Assembly (NCBI GenBank): GCA_903813345.2
Contig: CAIIXF020000003.1
Location: 607,621-671,620 of the forward strand
Length of the DNA stretch: 64,000 nucleotides
Direction: 5' to 3'
Source: Owenia fusiformis
Lineage: Eukaryota; Annelida; Polychaeta; Sabellida; Oweniidae
In this document: piece by piece, positions 22,470-33,695 of the stretch
How the letters are laid out: the number at the start of each line of letters is the position of its first letter
Numbering within the stretch: position 1 is the first letter of the stretch
Program-made: the position numbers and the translations under genes
The notes under the pieces: generated by a model
Database searches by the model: none
Told to the model about the DNA's origin: nothing
The model's input: the letters and a program-made list of their open reading frames with translations, nothing else

Positions 22470-22480
22470 TGGCGATGAGG
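22470..22480 (+). other. Primer-binding site (tRNA-Ser type)
   Basis: TGGCGATGAGG matches, with one mismatch, the complement of the CCTCGTCGCCA 3' end of animal tRNA-Ser(GCT). It is correctly placed just after the LTR. Confidence 0.6.
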
Positions 22481-22654
22481 ATGATTGGATATTAACAACC
22501 CATTATCCAGTGTTTAATTTTAACTCAGTTGTGTACAATTGCGATATGAACTGAAGGAGAATCAAGGATTACTGGTAAAAAATCAATATTTTTTTTCATT
22601 TCTACAAATTTAAATTTACGATCGGACAGTTACTACCACAGTCAATCAATCATC

Positions 22655-23234
22655 GTGGCGACTAGATATCTAAAAATCGAGGCATTCGATGAACTTTCCG
22701 AGAAATGGGAGATATATTTTGAACGCTTAGAACAACTTTTCGTTGCAAGTGATATACAGGAAAATAAACAAGTTGCAACTGCATTAACAATGATAGGACG
22801 CAAGGCCTATGGAGTCTTACGTTCCATGGCAGCGCCGATTAAACCCAAGGATTTATCGATGGAGGATATAAATACCTTTTTGAAAAACCACTAATCATTG
22901 CTGAACGTTATCGATTTTACAAACGGGTTCAAGCCAAATCTGAGTCTGTTTCAAAATACGTAAGTGAAATCAAACATTTATCCACATCTTGTTAATTTGA
23001 AGCTTTTCTACCACAAGCTTTAAGAGACAGATTTGTTTATGGATTGAGCCTCGAACGCGCCCAACGTAGATTGTTAACGGAGGATAAATTAACATTTACA
23101 CGTGCTGTAGAAATAGCGACATCTATGGAACAGGCAGATAAAGATATTAAGCAAACGCACAATAGTGGGGAGACAGAGGTAAAACGGATTGTGCCTAAAC
23201 AAATCTTGCCCACGATGCAAGTATTCAAATCATG
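22655..23234 (+). pseudogene. Gag-like remnant of the retroelement
   Basis: Two pieces in different frames: EKWEIYFERLEQLFVASDIQ with KQVATALTMIGRKAYGVLRS, then after a frameshift LSLERAQRRLLTEDKLTFTR. W-x-x-Y-x-x-R-L-E-x-x-F is typical of the start of Ty3/Gypsy Gag in animals. It has a frameshift and a stop, and no zinc knuckle remains. Confidence 0.75.
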
Positions 23235-23259
23235 ATGAGACAGACTGTTATTTCAAGGA

Positions 23260-24128
23260 CGCTATTTCACATATTATGGACGATGGAATGGAACGCCCCG
23301 TAGCTTTCGTATCTCGTACTATCTGGATACAACTATAACATTGAATATCGCAAAGGCCGGGAAAATTCAAATGCTGATGTACTGAGTCGGTTACCCATGC
23401 CAACACTCTCACAGAATAAGTCATCCGCATATATTCACAACATTAACTAGATAAATGCCGTTCCAGTATCTGGAGATGACTTGGCCCGAGAAACATTGAA
23501 AGACCCCATTCTCTCAAAAGTACTTAACTATCTTAATGAAGAATGGTTCAATCTGGATAATCGAATCGAAGCAGAAGCAAAATCATGTCAGGGCTGTATA
23601 CGACAACAAAAAAATCAAAAGCCTGCCCCCCTACACCAATGGCAGCAATGGCAGTGGCGAGAAAAACCATGCCAAAGAATACATATTGACTATGCAGGCC
23701 CTCTAGATGGCAACATGTGTCCTACTGTTGTTGATGCACACTCGAAATGGCCAGAAGTACAAAACAGAAGTACAGAACAAAATCGACTGCTTCAACAAGA
23801 ACTAGTGGAATGCTACAAAGTATTTTTCATAGATATACATTTTCGGAACATGCAGTAGGCGATAATGGACCACAATTCGTATCCAATAAGTTTGAAAACT
23901 TCATGGAGGGGAATGGTATTAAACATACAACTAGTGCTCCAAATCACCCTGCTAGTAATGGCCAGGCTGAATGGCTCGTGCAGACGGGATGTGATGAAAC
24001 ATGAAGGCGGGACAATGAACCAAAAATTGGCTAAGTATTTGCTAACATACAGATCAGTTCCCCACAGTTTAACTAACATATCCCAAGCAAATCTTACTTG
24101 GACGGGAAAACAAGAATGGGCATTCTAA
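23260..24128 (+). pseudogene. RNase H tail and integrase remnant; RT core deleted
   Basis: MERPVAFVSRT and EYRKGRENSNADVLSRLP are the end of a Ty3/Gypsy RNase H domain. The integrase follows with broken frames: C-Q-G-C zinc-binding residues, RIHIDYAGPLDG, then GDNGPQFVSNKFENF and NHPASNGQAEW. Protease and the reverse-transcriptase active site are absent, so the copy cannot move by itself. Confidence 0.85.
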
Positions 24129-24865
24129 AGCCAAGCGGTCAATATAGTGAAATATTAGACCTTGGGCATTCGAAATGACGTTATTGTACTATTAATGAGT
24201 GCTTTCATAATTCCAATGTACATTTAATTACATAATATATTGTAACTCTGGAGAAATACTCGACCAGATCATCGAAGTTCAAGTCGTAGACGAATAGTTT
24301 GCTTTGTTCATGCGGGTAAACCTGAAAACGTTTTGATTGGTCAATCAGCCTGAAGCCACACGTCGTGTCCATGCGATCTTGCCAATCAATAAGGTTTCAC
24401 GATACCCCTGACAGCGTAGGAATTATGGAAATCTCGAAACCGCTGAATAAATTATCATAATATCAGCGATGATGCATTAGATTGTACAAGGCGTTAATAA
24501 TTCAAGATCAGGATAAAAAATACCGACTTGGGCAAGGCTTAGCTATTCTAACAATAGATATATTGCTCCTTTGGTCTAGGCCTATATTCGATGGAATCAA
24601 TGTTTCTGTTCATTGTTCCTATTAATATATTTAATGTATTCACACCATGATCAGAAGTCTACCATAATGTCGTATTTTGTTATATTTCACAGTCATATAT
24701 ACAGTATAGTCACATGTATTTTTACTTATTTAATAAATGTTGTTTTATTATTGTTCTCTTAAAAAACAAGATGTCAATTTTGGACGAACCCAATTTAAAT
24801 AGGTCAAACTTTGTGTTTCAAAGTTCACGTTTAAAAACGTGCACAGGACAAGTCACAATACTTAC

Positions 24866-25203
24866 AATTTCCTTTAAATACGCCCCATCCTGCTATTTCA
24901 CAGTCCCATCGCTCCCATTCGCTATGTCTAATGCAAGTCTCTTCTGCAGGACCTCTACATCTACTAGTTGGAAGGTCACATGGTCTTACATTTCGTTTTG
25001 TGAAGTCCAGTGGTGTATCGAGTTTTATCATTGCGATGTCTTTTCTTAATGGGTTGCCGTATGAATCAGTTGCATAATCCTCGTGAATTATGACACTGGA
25101 TACTTGTCTAGTTTGACCGTCGTCTTTATGACCTTTTGTAGTGCTATGGGGTTTCAGTAAGCCAGCAGTCACGTTCAAATTTTTCAGATCACATTTCGAG
25201 TCC
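24866..25203 (-). CDS. Exon 3: catalytic Asp region of the protease
   Basis: It encodes VTAGLLKPHSTTKGHKDDGQ, VSSVIIHEDYATDSYGNP, RKDIAMIKLDTPLDF, VRPCDLP and EIAGWGVFKGN. D-I-A-M-I-K-L contains the catalytic Asp102 and A-G-W-G is the conserved turn. The acceptor is AATTTGGAG (phase 2, completing TT|G) and the donor AATT followed by GTAAGT (phase 1). The first Met-looking position in this frame is not a start; the frame continues from exon 2. Confidence 0.9.
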
Positions 25204-25865
25204 CTCCAAATTCAAGATTAAGTAATCAAATATTGATCTTTATTCCACAGTTACCATGATATTCATAAGATAACATGTCAAAACAAAAACTGTAATTTTG
25301 TAATCAGTGGTAAAATATGATAGTTTTGACAAATTTTCGCCATAGCATACGGTGTTTTAGCCATGACATACTGCGCCGTATTCTATGAATTAAGGATTTT
25401 TGCTAATTCAGTCTCAAAACGAGGCTAAGTGTCAACATCGTCGGATCATTTGGAAAATTCGAATTAAATCACTTAATTTCCGACGATTCTGATGATGACT
25501 TTAATTATGGAATAAAAACAACATCCTATGATTTACTCGTGATATGATTTTAATCCACTCATGGATATTGATATCTGCACTCTCTCGCCACGCTCGCTCG
25601 TGCAGATATCATATCCATTCGTGGATAAAAATCATATCACTCAAAAATCATAGGATATCCTCTATATATCTTTTTAACATATCGTTATGTTGATTCACGG
25701 ATATACATCGATGTAAAATTGCTAGTAGGTGTACAAAAAGTGATATCAATAGGGTAATGGATCGTTGTCGAAATTGGGTTCGTGGACGTAATATGAACGA
25801 CTTTACAAAAACGTATAATCAAAAGAAGATTAGAATATAAGTAGTATAAAAGATAAACTTCTTAC
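25204..25865. repeat. Intron 2 with a palindromic MITE-like block (about 25,510-25,665)
   Basis: CATCCTATGATTT, GTGATATGATTTTAATCCAC and TGATATCTGCAC are repeated in inverse order around a TCTCGCCACGCTCGCTCG centre. Related sequence is at 2,793-2,875 and 35,571-35,650. Confidence 0.7.
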
Positions 25866-26253
25866 AAAAACTTGAAGTCCTCCGAACAGCAATGGCCTCC
25901 TTGACAAACACAATGCGCTGCAGTCATAATCCATACGTCTGTAAGAATGATGCCGCCGCAGAAGTGACCAGTTTCTTCGCTTCCATATTGAACACTTTTT
26001 GATATGGAGACAATATAAGAATACATTGAAATGTTATACACGCGTTGACCGCCAGTCGATCTTCCCCCATCGAATGTTATTAAACAACCAGCGCATTGTT
26101 CTTCTTCAGATGGTTGTTGGCCGAAACATCTGTCACTCGGTTGTATGCTTTCCCTATCGTCCATGCATATCTTACGACGTTCTCTCCAACCACACCGTGC
26201 CATCATACCAGGACATCGGCTCCAAGGGCCCCACGCCAGCCAATGCGGGACAT
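25866..26253 (-). CDS. Exon 2: TSP1 repeat plus catalytic His region
   Basis: It encodes WLAWGPWSRCPGMMARCGWR, ERRKICMDD and CFGQQPSEEEQCAGC, a six-Cys TSP1 repeat (W-x-x-W-x-x-W spacing, G-x-x-R-R). It continues with the protease start, VYNISMYSYIVSISK, and HFCGGIILTDVWIMTAAHCV, with catalytic His57 in TAAHC. The residues after the presumed activating Arg read V-Y-N-I instead of I-V-G-G, so zymogen activation would be atypical. An extra C-V-C-Q-G-G-H-C-C insert follows the His. Entry is phase 1 (G|AT) and exit phase 2. Confidence 0.92.
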
Positions 26254-26663
26254 CTTGATATAGTGATAAGAGCAAAAACGTATTACGGTGTTAAAAATTG
26301 CCAAGATTTTACGATCGCACCATTCGTTTTATTAGGAAAGTGATTGGTACCTTTAAAAGGGTTATTTTATGGTACGCCCGTGGTATTCTATGATCATGCA
26401 TGTTGTTAACAATATTTTCAATGGAATTAAGATTTTACGGATATTTACTATGATTTTCGATGGTGATGAGTGGTTTGGTAATTTATTTAGCTTAGTTTAA
26501 CTGGACAAGTCATGCTTTTTACCATATCGCATTAGATGATCTTTAGTCACTGGGATGTTGTGATAATATATACTGATAAAAGGGTTAATGATGCTAGATA
26601 CTATCTACAAAGCAAGAGTGGGTTTGTTGATGCGGTTAAAATACAAATTTCATATGAACGTAC

Positions 26664-27273
26664 CTGGTATTCGAGCTTTGTTAAGACTTTTTACAACAAT
26701 CTGATGTTTTTTGCTAAGAGCCTTTATCTTTTTCAGGGCTTCTGCAATAGCAGGCGAATTCTGCATAAACTTAAAGGTTTTAAATGCAGCCAGGAGTCCT
26801 TTAAAATTGTCAATGTCTGTACGAAAAGTTTTTCGTTCTTCTGTGATTACATCAGATATGAGTTTTATTAATCGTTTGGTTTCGGTTTCGAATTCGGTTG
26901 TAACGACAGTTGTTGTTGCTATTTTCGAGTTAAGGTTGTCTTTCAAATCTGTTAATTTCTTTTTGGTATTTTTTAAAAGATTCGGTAAGCCTTTCATTGT
27001 AGACAATAACTTGCGAATAACTCCACTACTTTTCTTCAAATGTACTTTATCTTTGTTTGCTATATTTTCTTTCTTAAGATATTCTCTTATATCTGATTCT
27101 GCCAAACCAAGACGTATAGTCAGCTCATCAACGGTCATTTTTTCAACTAATGTATCGATAGGCTTGTTCAAATACTTGATTACAACAACATCATCTGTCT
27201 CATCCGTGTCATCCATACAAACAAAGTCCTGTACGAGCAACATCAGGACGCATACGGAGTATGAAAAATGCAT
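26664..27273 (-). CDS. Exon 1 (coding): signal peptide and Lys-rich helical region
   Basis: Start at the ATG of MHFSYSVCVLMLLVQDFVC. A consensus acceptor (TTTATTCACAG, AG at 27,283-27,284) lies 10 nt upstream, so a 5' non-coding exon exists further right and the in-frame TTG at 27,282 is not the start. After the signal peptide come an acidic MDDTDETDD stretch and about 165 residues rich in Lys, Leu and Ile with heptad-like spacing (for example LLKNTKKKLTDLKDNL). No known domain was recognised. The donor is ACCAG followed by GTACGT (phase 1). The visible gene totals about 666 codons over seven exons. Confidence 0.85.
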
Positions 27274-27757
27274 GTCTCTCAACTGTGAATAAAACCGAAA
27301 AAATAAACTATTCTAAATATTTTTTTTATATTTTTTAAACTTTTTTTGAAAATATAAACTATTTTTAAAATATAAACTATTTTAAACAAAACAAAGTTGA
27401 CACATGGAAATCGTAGCCTATAAGTTAATAAAATATACTTACATCTCGGAAAAATAAAATGCACCTTGTGGCAGATGCATCCAGATAAAAATATGAGTTT
27501 AATAAATTATGATAGCATAACAAGGTGGATAAATAAAAATGCATGAGTGATCTAAAACAATTTGTTATTTTGTTATTATCATTAGACCACAACAATATCA
27601 TATCGAAAGCAGAATCAATAGAAAAACTATTCTTGTTGACTAGTACATGCATGGTTCAAATGTTTGCTTTGTATAAAATGCGGTTATTTCAATCGCAAGC
27701 ACAATTGTATATTTCATTATGATCACCTAACGACACATTATTCATGTATTCCTTTTT

Positions 27758-30700
27758 AGCGGAATCAATTGGTGAATGATCTTGCGTTTTCATACTAAAG
27801 TTTGTTTTTGAGTTTTTTCTTATAGTTTTATGTATTTAAAGATATTTAAGCGACAGGGCCCTTTTTCTAAAGCCCTTTTTAGAAAAATAATTGAGATTAC
27901 ACAGGATACCTGTTATTTCTGCTTTTGAACACAATTTTAATAGAAAATTCAAATTCCAAACTCCCTGTCTCACTAGAATTCATCAATGGAGAATGGGAAT
28001 TGAGCAACCAAACTTGGCACAAAGTTAGATCCTAGGATAAACTCTAATCTTAGGGCTTTGTTTTTTTCTTTGCTTTTTGTGATATCATATATTTGCCTAG
28101 CAACCACATAGCAACCGCCTAAAATAACATATTTTACAATATAAATCCACTTTATATATGCTAGGATCCTATAAGACCATTACAAAAAAAGTATTCTTAT
28201 CCTAAAATACAACAATTTTAACATATTTACAGAAGTGACACCACCATGTTACATAGCAACAACATGGCAACAGGTTACATTGCCCATTTTGACATTTGCA
28301 GACTATATATCTATTATATGTTCACTGCTTTTGGATCTCTTCCACATTATTTCTTAACATAAAGAAAATGTATCGATGCAGTTATGTCTAACCATTTTCC
28401 CTAGCAACGGCTTGAAATTAAGGTTAAATTTGCCTAGCAACATCTTAAAATAGCAATGTTTCTCATAAGAATTTCACTATTTATCCACTATATGTACTTG
28501 AAGAAAATCAATATATATGTCTTTTGTAATTTATAAAGCTTTATAGTTACTCACTTAAAAATCTTTAGTCTCTTGTGTAAAGCATGATGGGACATATCTT
28601 GTCTTACGCATATCAAATTGCAATTCATGTTTCAGTTCTGAGATAAAGTAAACACGAAATATTCATCACATTGATACTTGATACATTTTCAGCATTGATA
28701 CCCCTAAGATAATACTTTATTTTGGTGAATTGCTTCAATTCCCTTTGCAGGTGCATAGTTCGATGCAGTAGAATGCACCATGGCATTTGCGGTTCCCTTT
28801 GCAGTCACATTTGGAACATCCACATTTAATTAATGACTTTACATGGCTCAGATGCTTGCAACAGTATTTTCCATCTGGGTACACACAATCCTGATGCGTT
28901 CCTAAACCATCCCAATAGACTTGGTGAAGGAAGAACTGGATCCACTATATACCATTGCCCCCTTACATGTGCTTCTTGTCAAAAGGGCACCTGTAAGATC
29001 ATTACATAAGTTCCATTGCTTGAAAACTGTCACCTTGCTATGATGGTAAAATCCAGATAAAATAATAATAAATCAATGTGTGCAGGGTGATGCAGGCGCA
29101 ATACTTCATGAATTATGCGTATCAGTTCCAGTAAGGGCGTGGAACATTGGCAGCATAGTGCTCAAGCAAATTCATAAATTGGAATGTAGGGTTAGTTTTG
29201 CCTTTTGAAAATGCTATGTAGATCTCAATCTGTAGCTCAGAGGCACAGGCTATTAGGCTATCACAACATTACTGTCCACCAATCTTATCATAAGTGTCCT
29301 GCAACCTTTTCCGATACCTTTAGACACATCCAAAAACATATTTGTATCTGCCTCTTCCTGGGAGCAGGGACTATTATGGCACAATTAGCAGGATTACTGA
29401 TGCACTCTCCTTCAATGGTTGAGACAAAGATTCTATCGTCTGCAATAATATGTCTTGTAACAGTTGCTAGTAGTGCAAGAAACTCTATCTTGTTGTCAGT
29501 TTCTGAGAAATCCTATCCTAACACCAAACTACCAATCAATTGGCAAGACTTTCTTGAAAGATAGAGCTCTTTGCACAATTCCTACATCCTTCAGCATCTC
29601 AAGTGGTAAAACTTGAAACTTTGAAATTAATGACTTTTATGTTTCAGCAAAGCCTAGATAGGATTTTAAGCTTTTAACAAGTATAACCTTGACCTAATGA
29701 TTTAATCAGTAAAATATGGTGTCTTGATTTAAAATCTATATACTTTCTAGTATTTTGAACACGCCCTGCTGGGATACAGAAACCCCATATGCTGGGTTCA
29801 GTGGAACATTACTATTCAAATGTGAAAAATTAACAATGTCATGAGGCAGATACATATATGCTTTTGCATGTGTCTCATGGTGTCGGAAAAGGTTGCAGGA
29901 CATTTATATACTGGAACTGATACCACATCTAGACTTCATCTGGACCATCAGAGCAAGGTGACAGTTTTCAAGCAATGAAACTTATGTAATGATCTAACAG
30001 GTGTCCTTTTGACTCTAGCAGATCGCCCATCTACCGTAACAATAGAAGTTATGGGCACACTTATCCTGATTCATTATCCTGGTTTACCAGCCTACAAACA
30101 GTGAGACAAATCTCAATACCATACATACATATTAATTTTCTTCAAGTAAATAATAGTGGATATATAGTGAGATTTTTATGAGAAACATTGCTATTTTAAA
30201 CTGTTGCTAGGTCATTGCTAGGCAAATTTAACCATTATTTAAAGCCGTTGCTAGGAAGTTGCTAGGGAAAATAGTCAGGCATAACTGCATCATTTATGCT
30301 TAAATACAATTTCTGTATGTTAAGAAATAATTTGGAAGGGATCCAAAAGCGTACAAGTGAGTATATAATAGGAATATAGTGTGCAAATGTCAAAATAGGC
30401 ATTGTAACCTGTTGCCATGTTGTTGCTATGCAACATGGTGATGTCACTTTTGAAAATATGTTTGAATTGTTGTATTTTAGGATAAGAAGACTTTTTGTAA
30501 TGGTCTTATAGCATCCTAGCATATATTAAGTGGATATATATTTTAAAATATGTTATTTTAGATGGTTGCTATGTGGTTGCTAGGCAAATATATGATTTCA
30601 CAAAAGATCAAACCTCTCAGATTAGAGCTTATCTTAGGGTCCAACTTTGTGCCAAGTTTGGTTGCTCAACTTCCATTCTCCATTGGTGAATTATAGTGAG

Positions 30701-30923
30701 ATAAGGAGTTTGAAATTTGAATTTTCTGTTAACATTGAGTTAAAAAGCAGTAATAATGGGTATCCTCTGTAATCTCGATTATTTTTCTAAAAAGGGCTTT
30801 AGAAAAAGGGCCCTGTCTCTAAAATGTCTTGAAATACATAGAACAATAAGAAAAAACTCCAAAACGAACTTTAGTATGAAAACGCAAGGTCCCTATGGGG
30901 GCCTTGCACCAATTGATTCCACT
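27758..30923. mobile_element. Long-armed TIR (foldback-type) element, about 3.2 kb
   Basis: It begins AGCGGAATCAATTGGTG and ends CACCAATTGATTCCACT. The arms stay recognisable for more than 700 bp (GACAGGGCCCTTTTTCTAAA, CCTAGCAACCACATAGCAAC, TGTTGCCATGTTGTTGC) and, with gaps, out to about 29,060 on the left and 29,930 on the right. The core has remnants of a minus-strand protein. No clear target duplication was found. Confidence 0.8.
28745..29515 (-). pseudogene. Decayed element-encoded protein (EADT / FHALTGTDT / Cys-rich tail)
   Basis: Pieces in order on the minus strand: FLALLATVTRHIIADDRIFV, QEEADTNMFLDVSKGIGKG with LMIRLVDSNVVIA, LPMFHALTGTDTH, then a Cys-rich end LIKCGCSKCDCKGNRKCHG with CIELCTCKGN and a stop at about 28,745. 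From memory, the same order of motifs (E-A-D-T-x-M, F-H-x-x-T-G-x-D-T, C-G-C-x-x-x-C) recurs in repeat-associated proteins of many invertebrates. Frames are broken several times. Confidence 0.55.
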
Positions 30924-31409
30924 ATTTGCAAATAATTGCAAGGCATATTGTTTTCAAGTCGTGATGCACCTGTTTCAATATAAACGATACTCGTCAACAA
31001 ATAATGACTACCTTGGTTCCCATATCGTTACATTCAAACATTTAGTATAATTAATTGTGACCATTATCGTAAGGTCCATGCTATCCTGTCAATGTCTAAA
31101 TCGTTTGTTCCGTAATTACCACAGTTAAAAAATTAATGACCAATTTGATAGATATGAACCATTTAGTTCATGCCATGAAGTTGAAAATTTATCCAGACCG
31201 AAATGACGGTAAAATCTCAATAAATCATCAGTAAATGAACGGAAAGTAGTTAAAACAGAGCAAAAATCGTGAATTTTGACAATGTTGTCAGTACATCGTC
31301 GAAAGGAAGACAAAGAGAGGTTAACATTAAGAATAATACATACCATATTTTATCTTCTACTATTTGCAAATTCGTGTGAAAAGTTTATTTCATGTTTTTA
31401 AAACGTTAA
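30924..31409. other. Non-coding stretch between elements
   Basis: No element ends or exons recognised. A 73-codon minus-strand frame at 31,125-31,346 lacks any known motif. Confidence 0.4.
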
Positions 31410-31994
31410 GGTACCACGAGACAAATTGTATGTACACAGTATGGATAGGACGTATGTTAAGGTTGATGCTAATGGAGTTGAAATTGTCAAAAATCATTTA
31501 GACTTCTTGATTAAACACAAGATCAAACCAACAGAGAAACAAGAACATTTGCCTAAAGTCTTTTGGATACCTAAGTTACATAAAGACCCTTATAAATATA
31601 GATTTATTGCTGGTTCTAGGGTTTGTTCTACTAAAAAGCTTTCTGGGCTATTAACTAGGCGTCTCCGAGCTGGAGTCTTACTGTAATGCCATTTTTAGAA
31701 ATTCTGGGGTTTTATAACCATATGTTGATCCTTAAAAATTCGAAGGACCTTTTATCTTTTGATCAACCGAATTATTCAAAAGTTAAATGTATTTCCACAT
31801 GGAATTTTTCAACACTACACATCAATTCCCAATAACAAATTCACCCCGGTTTAAAAGAAATTATGGTCCCCTTTCCTTACGACCATTACTGGCCCTGACT
31901 GTGTATGAATAATTAGGCAAAATAATTGTAATTAGGTCACCATATAAATCAATAGAAAGTAGGACCAAAATTTGATAGGACCACCTACCCTATT

Positions 31995-32514
31995 ACACTG
32001 GAATAGCCTGACTACGGTAAAGTCAGATACCGTCGTCACAAATGGCGGACATAACCGTCGCTTCAATTAGATTTTAATGAACTATGTATTTAATAGAGCA
32101 CCTAGACTAAATTCCTTTGGAACAACAATCAATAAAAATGTCTTAATACCCATTGTACAGTTAATAAAATTCTACCATCGAAATAAAGTTTTTAATTTAA
32201 CCGATCAAAATGAGATACGGGCCAACGGACACAGTAATAACCTTATGCTGTTGTCTTCCTAAATTACTCAAATTCAGATTCCGTTGTCATTGACGATATC
32301 GAAGACGCTATATTGTGGCGATTCTAGACCCAATTTGATCGAAAATGGGATTTCATCTGATACATTATCACAAGAGCTTAATGCATGCGCAGAATTAGCG
32401 ACGGTAAAATCTCATGAAACGAGGAGCAAGTGATTAAACAGTTGAAGCGACGGTTATGTCCGCCATTTGTGACAACGGCATCTGACTTTACCGTAGTCAG
32501 GTTATTTCGGTGTA
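31995..32514. mobile_element. MITE with about 60-bp near-perfect TIRs inside the RT relic
   Basis: CCTGACTACGGTAAAGTCAG at 32,008 and CTGACTTTACCGTAGTCAGG ending at 32,501 belong to 60-bp arms with about two mismatches. Weaker complementarity extends outwards to TTACAC/GTGTAA. It interrupts the RT frame between the FSTL motif and K-L-K-E-E. About 150 bp of extra sequence on its left side is unexplained. Confidence 0.8.
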
Positions 32515-33365
32515 AAATTGAAAGAGGAAATATTTAGTATCATTAAAAACACAATGAAAGGTAGTAGATTTAAATTTGTAAATTGTAATTCAAATAGGGC
32601 TTTCTTTTCGAGTGATCAACATGAAAAGTATATTTCTTTTACTGCAATACAACTTTGTGAGGTTTTAGGCTTTTTGATTGATAACATTTATGTAATGTTT
32701 GGGAATACTGTTTTACGTCAAAATATAGGAATACCAATGGGGACAGATTGTGCTCCTCTTTTGGCAGACCTTTTTCTATTCTCGTATGAATATAAGTTTA
32801 TAGCAAAAGATGATGAAAGATAAGACAAAATTCCACATAGTTAAACTTTTTAGTAAAACAGATAGGTATAAAGATGACCTATTGAGTTTGAACAACCCTG
32901 GATTTGAAGATTTTGTAAATGAGATATACCCTTCCGAGTTAGAGTTAAAAAAGACCAATGAATCGAACATGAATGCGCCTTATCTTGATCTTCTCATTAA
33001 CACACTGTGGCTAGTCGATCAATGTGGATGCAGTCATGTATATGCAATGTTTCGTGGGTTCTCGCGTACATTATAGGGAATGGGGTCGTTGAAAAAATAT
33101 GACAGACAATCGAGGTAAGTGATCTCAGAGTTTCTACTTAACATATTGACTTGAAATCTTGCATACATATTCAATATACATAGTATGACAATGTGTGAAA
33201 GTTTCAGCTAGCATATTCCTGTTATAGGGAAGATATTTGAACAACATTTCGTAAACGTCAACATATATGTATCAAATGGATTCAACTATGTATCATTTGG
33301 ATTCAGAACGGTAACAAATGGATGCTATAATAAATTATGCTTTTATCATGATGATTTATTTACAG

Positions 33366-33626
33366 ATGGACAACTGGCCAGATTTTCTTTGTATCCATTG
33401 TTTGGATAAACATTCCTTATTCAGTGAAGTAATTAGCCACATCATTACAATACACCCTCATGAAGAATTGAAAATTGATAGACTTTATATAGACCCGTCA
33501 ACTGGAAAATGCCATTACAGAAGAAAAAATTATGGTTTCATCCCTAATACTGTGAATTTGAAAAACGGGTCCATAACATGTAATGATGACAATGAAGATG
33601 TTGAAATTAGGTACGCCAATCAATGA
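33366..33626 (+). CDS. Zinc-finger-like exon inside the TIR transposon
   Basis: It follows an acceptor (ATTTATTTACAG) and opens with MDNWPDFLCIHCLDKHSLFS, then HIITIHP. This is a C-x2-C ... H-x4-H finger-like unit, followed by YIDPSTGKCHYRRKNYGFIP. A possible donor (ATTAG followed by GTACGC) is at 33,610. Product unknown; a DNA-binding N-terminus of an element protein is a guess. Confidence 0.4.
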   Translation: MDNWPDFLCIHCLDKHSLFSEVISHIITIHPHEELKIDRLYIDPSTGKCHYRRKNYGFIPNTVNLKNGSITCNDDNEDVEIRYANQ

Positions 33627-33695
33627 AGTATGATATACACGGATGAGTAAATATAGATTATTTGAACAAAAGTGCAGAATTCTTCCATTAGATGG
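33617..33695. repeat. Direct repeat copy 1 inside the transposon
   Basis: AATCAATGAAGTATGATATA through AGTGCAGAATTCTTCCATT is repeated with two small differences at 34,602-34,674, bracketing the minus-strand zinc-finger fragment. Confidence 0.85.

Larger units (their letters stand above)
21866..24542. mobile_element. TIR-bounded composite containing a decayed Ty3/Gypsy-type element
   Basis: The ends share an inverted block with AGCCTTGCCCAAGTCGGT on the left and ACCGACTTGGGCAAGGCT on the right; similarity extends about 65 bp inwards (GCCTTGTAC). CTATTCT occurs on both outer sides (21,859-21,865 and 24,543-24,549), a possible 7-8-bp target duplication. Inside lies a retrotransposon relic (22.2-24.1 kb). 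Either a retroelement landed in a TIR transposon or the TIR element carries one. It sits in the intron between exons 3 and 4 of the protease gene. Confidence 0.6.

Noticed and set aside
24831-25178. Independent protease gene starting at 25,178
   Set aside because: The start codon is TTG and the frame is continuous with exon 2 through a phase-2 junction.
25999-26343. 114-codon plus-strand frame
   Set aside because: Antisense of exon 2, which carries TSP1 and TAAHC motifs.
27274-27282. Start of the protease gene at 27,282
   Set aside because: That codon is TTG and lies at the splice acceptor; the first ATG of the exon is at 27,273.
26711-27292. 193-codon plus-strand frame
   Set aside because: Antisense shadow of coding exon 1 of the protease gene, which has splice sites and a signal peptide.
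29205-29564. 119-codon plus-strand frame
   Set aside because: Opposite strand carries the recognisable E-A-D-T protein remnant.
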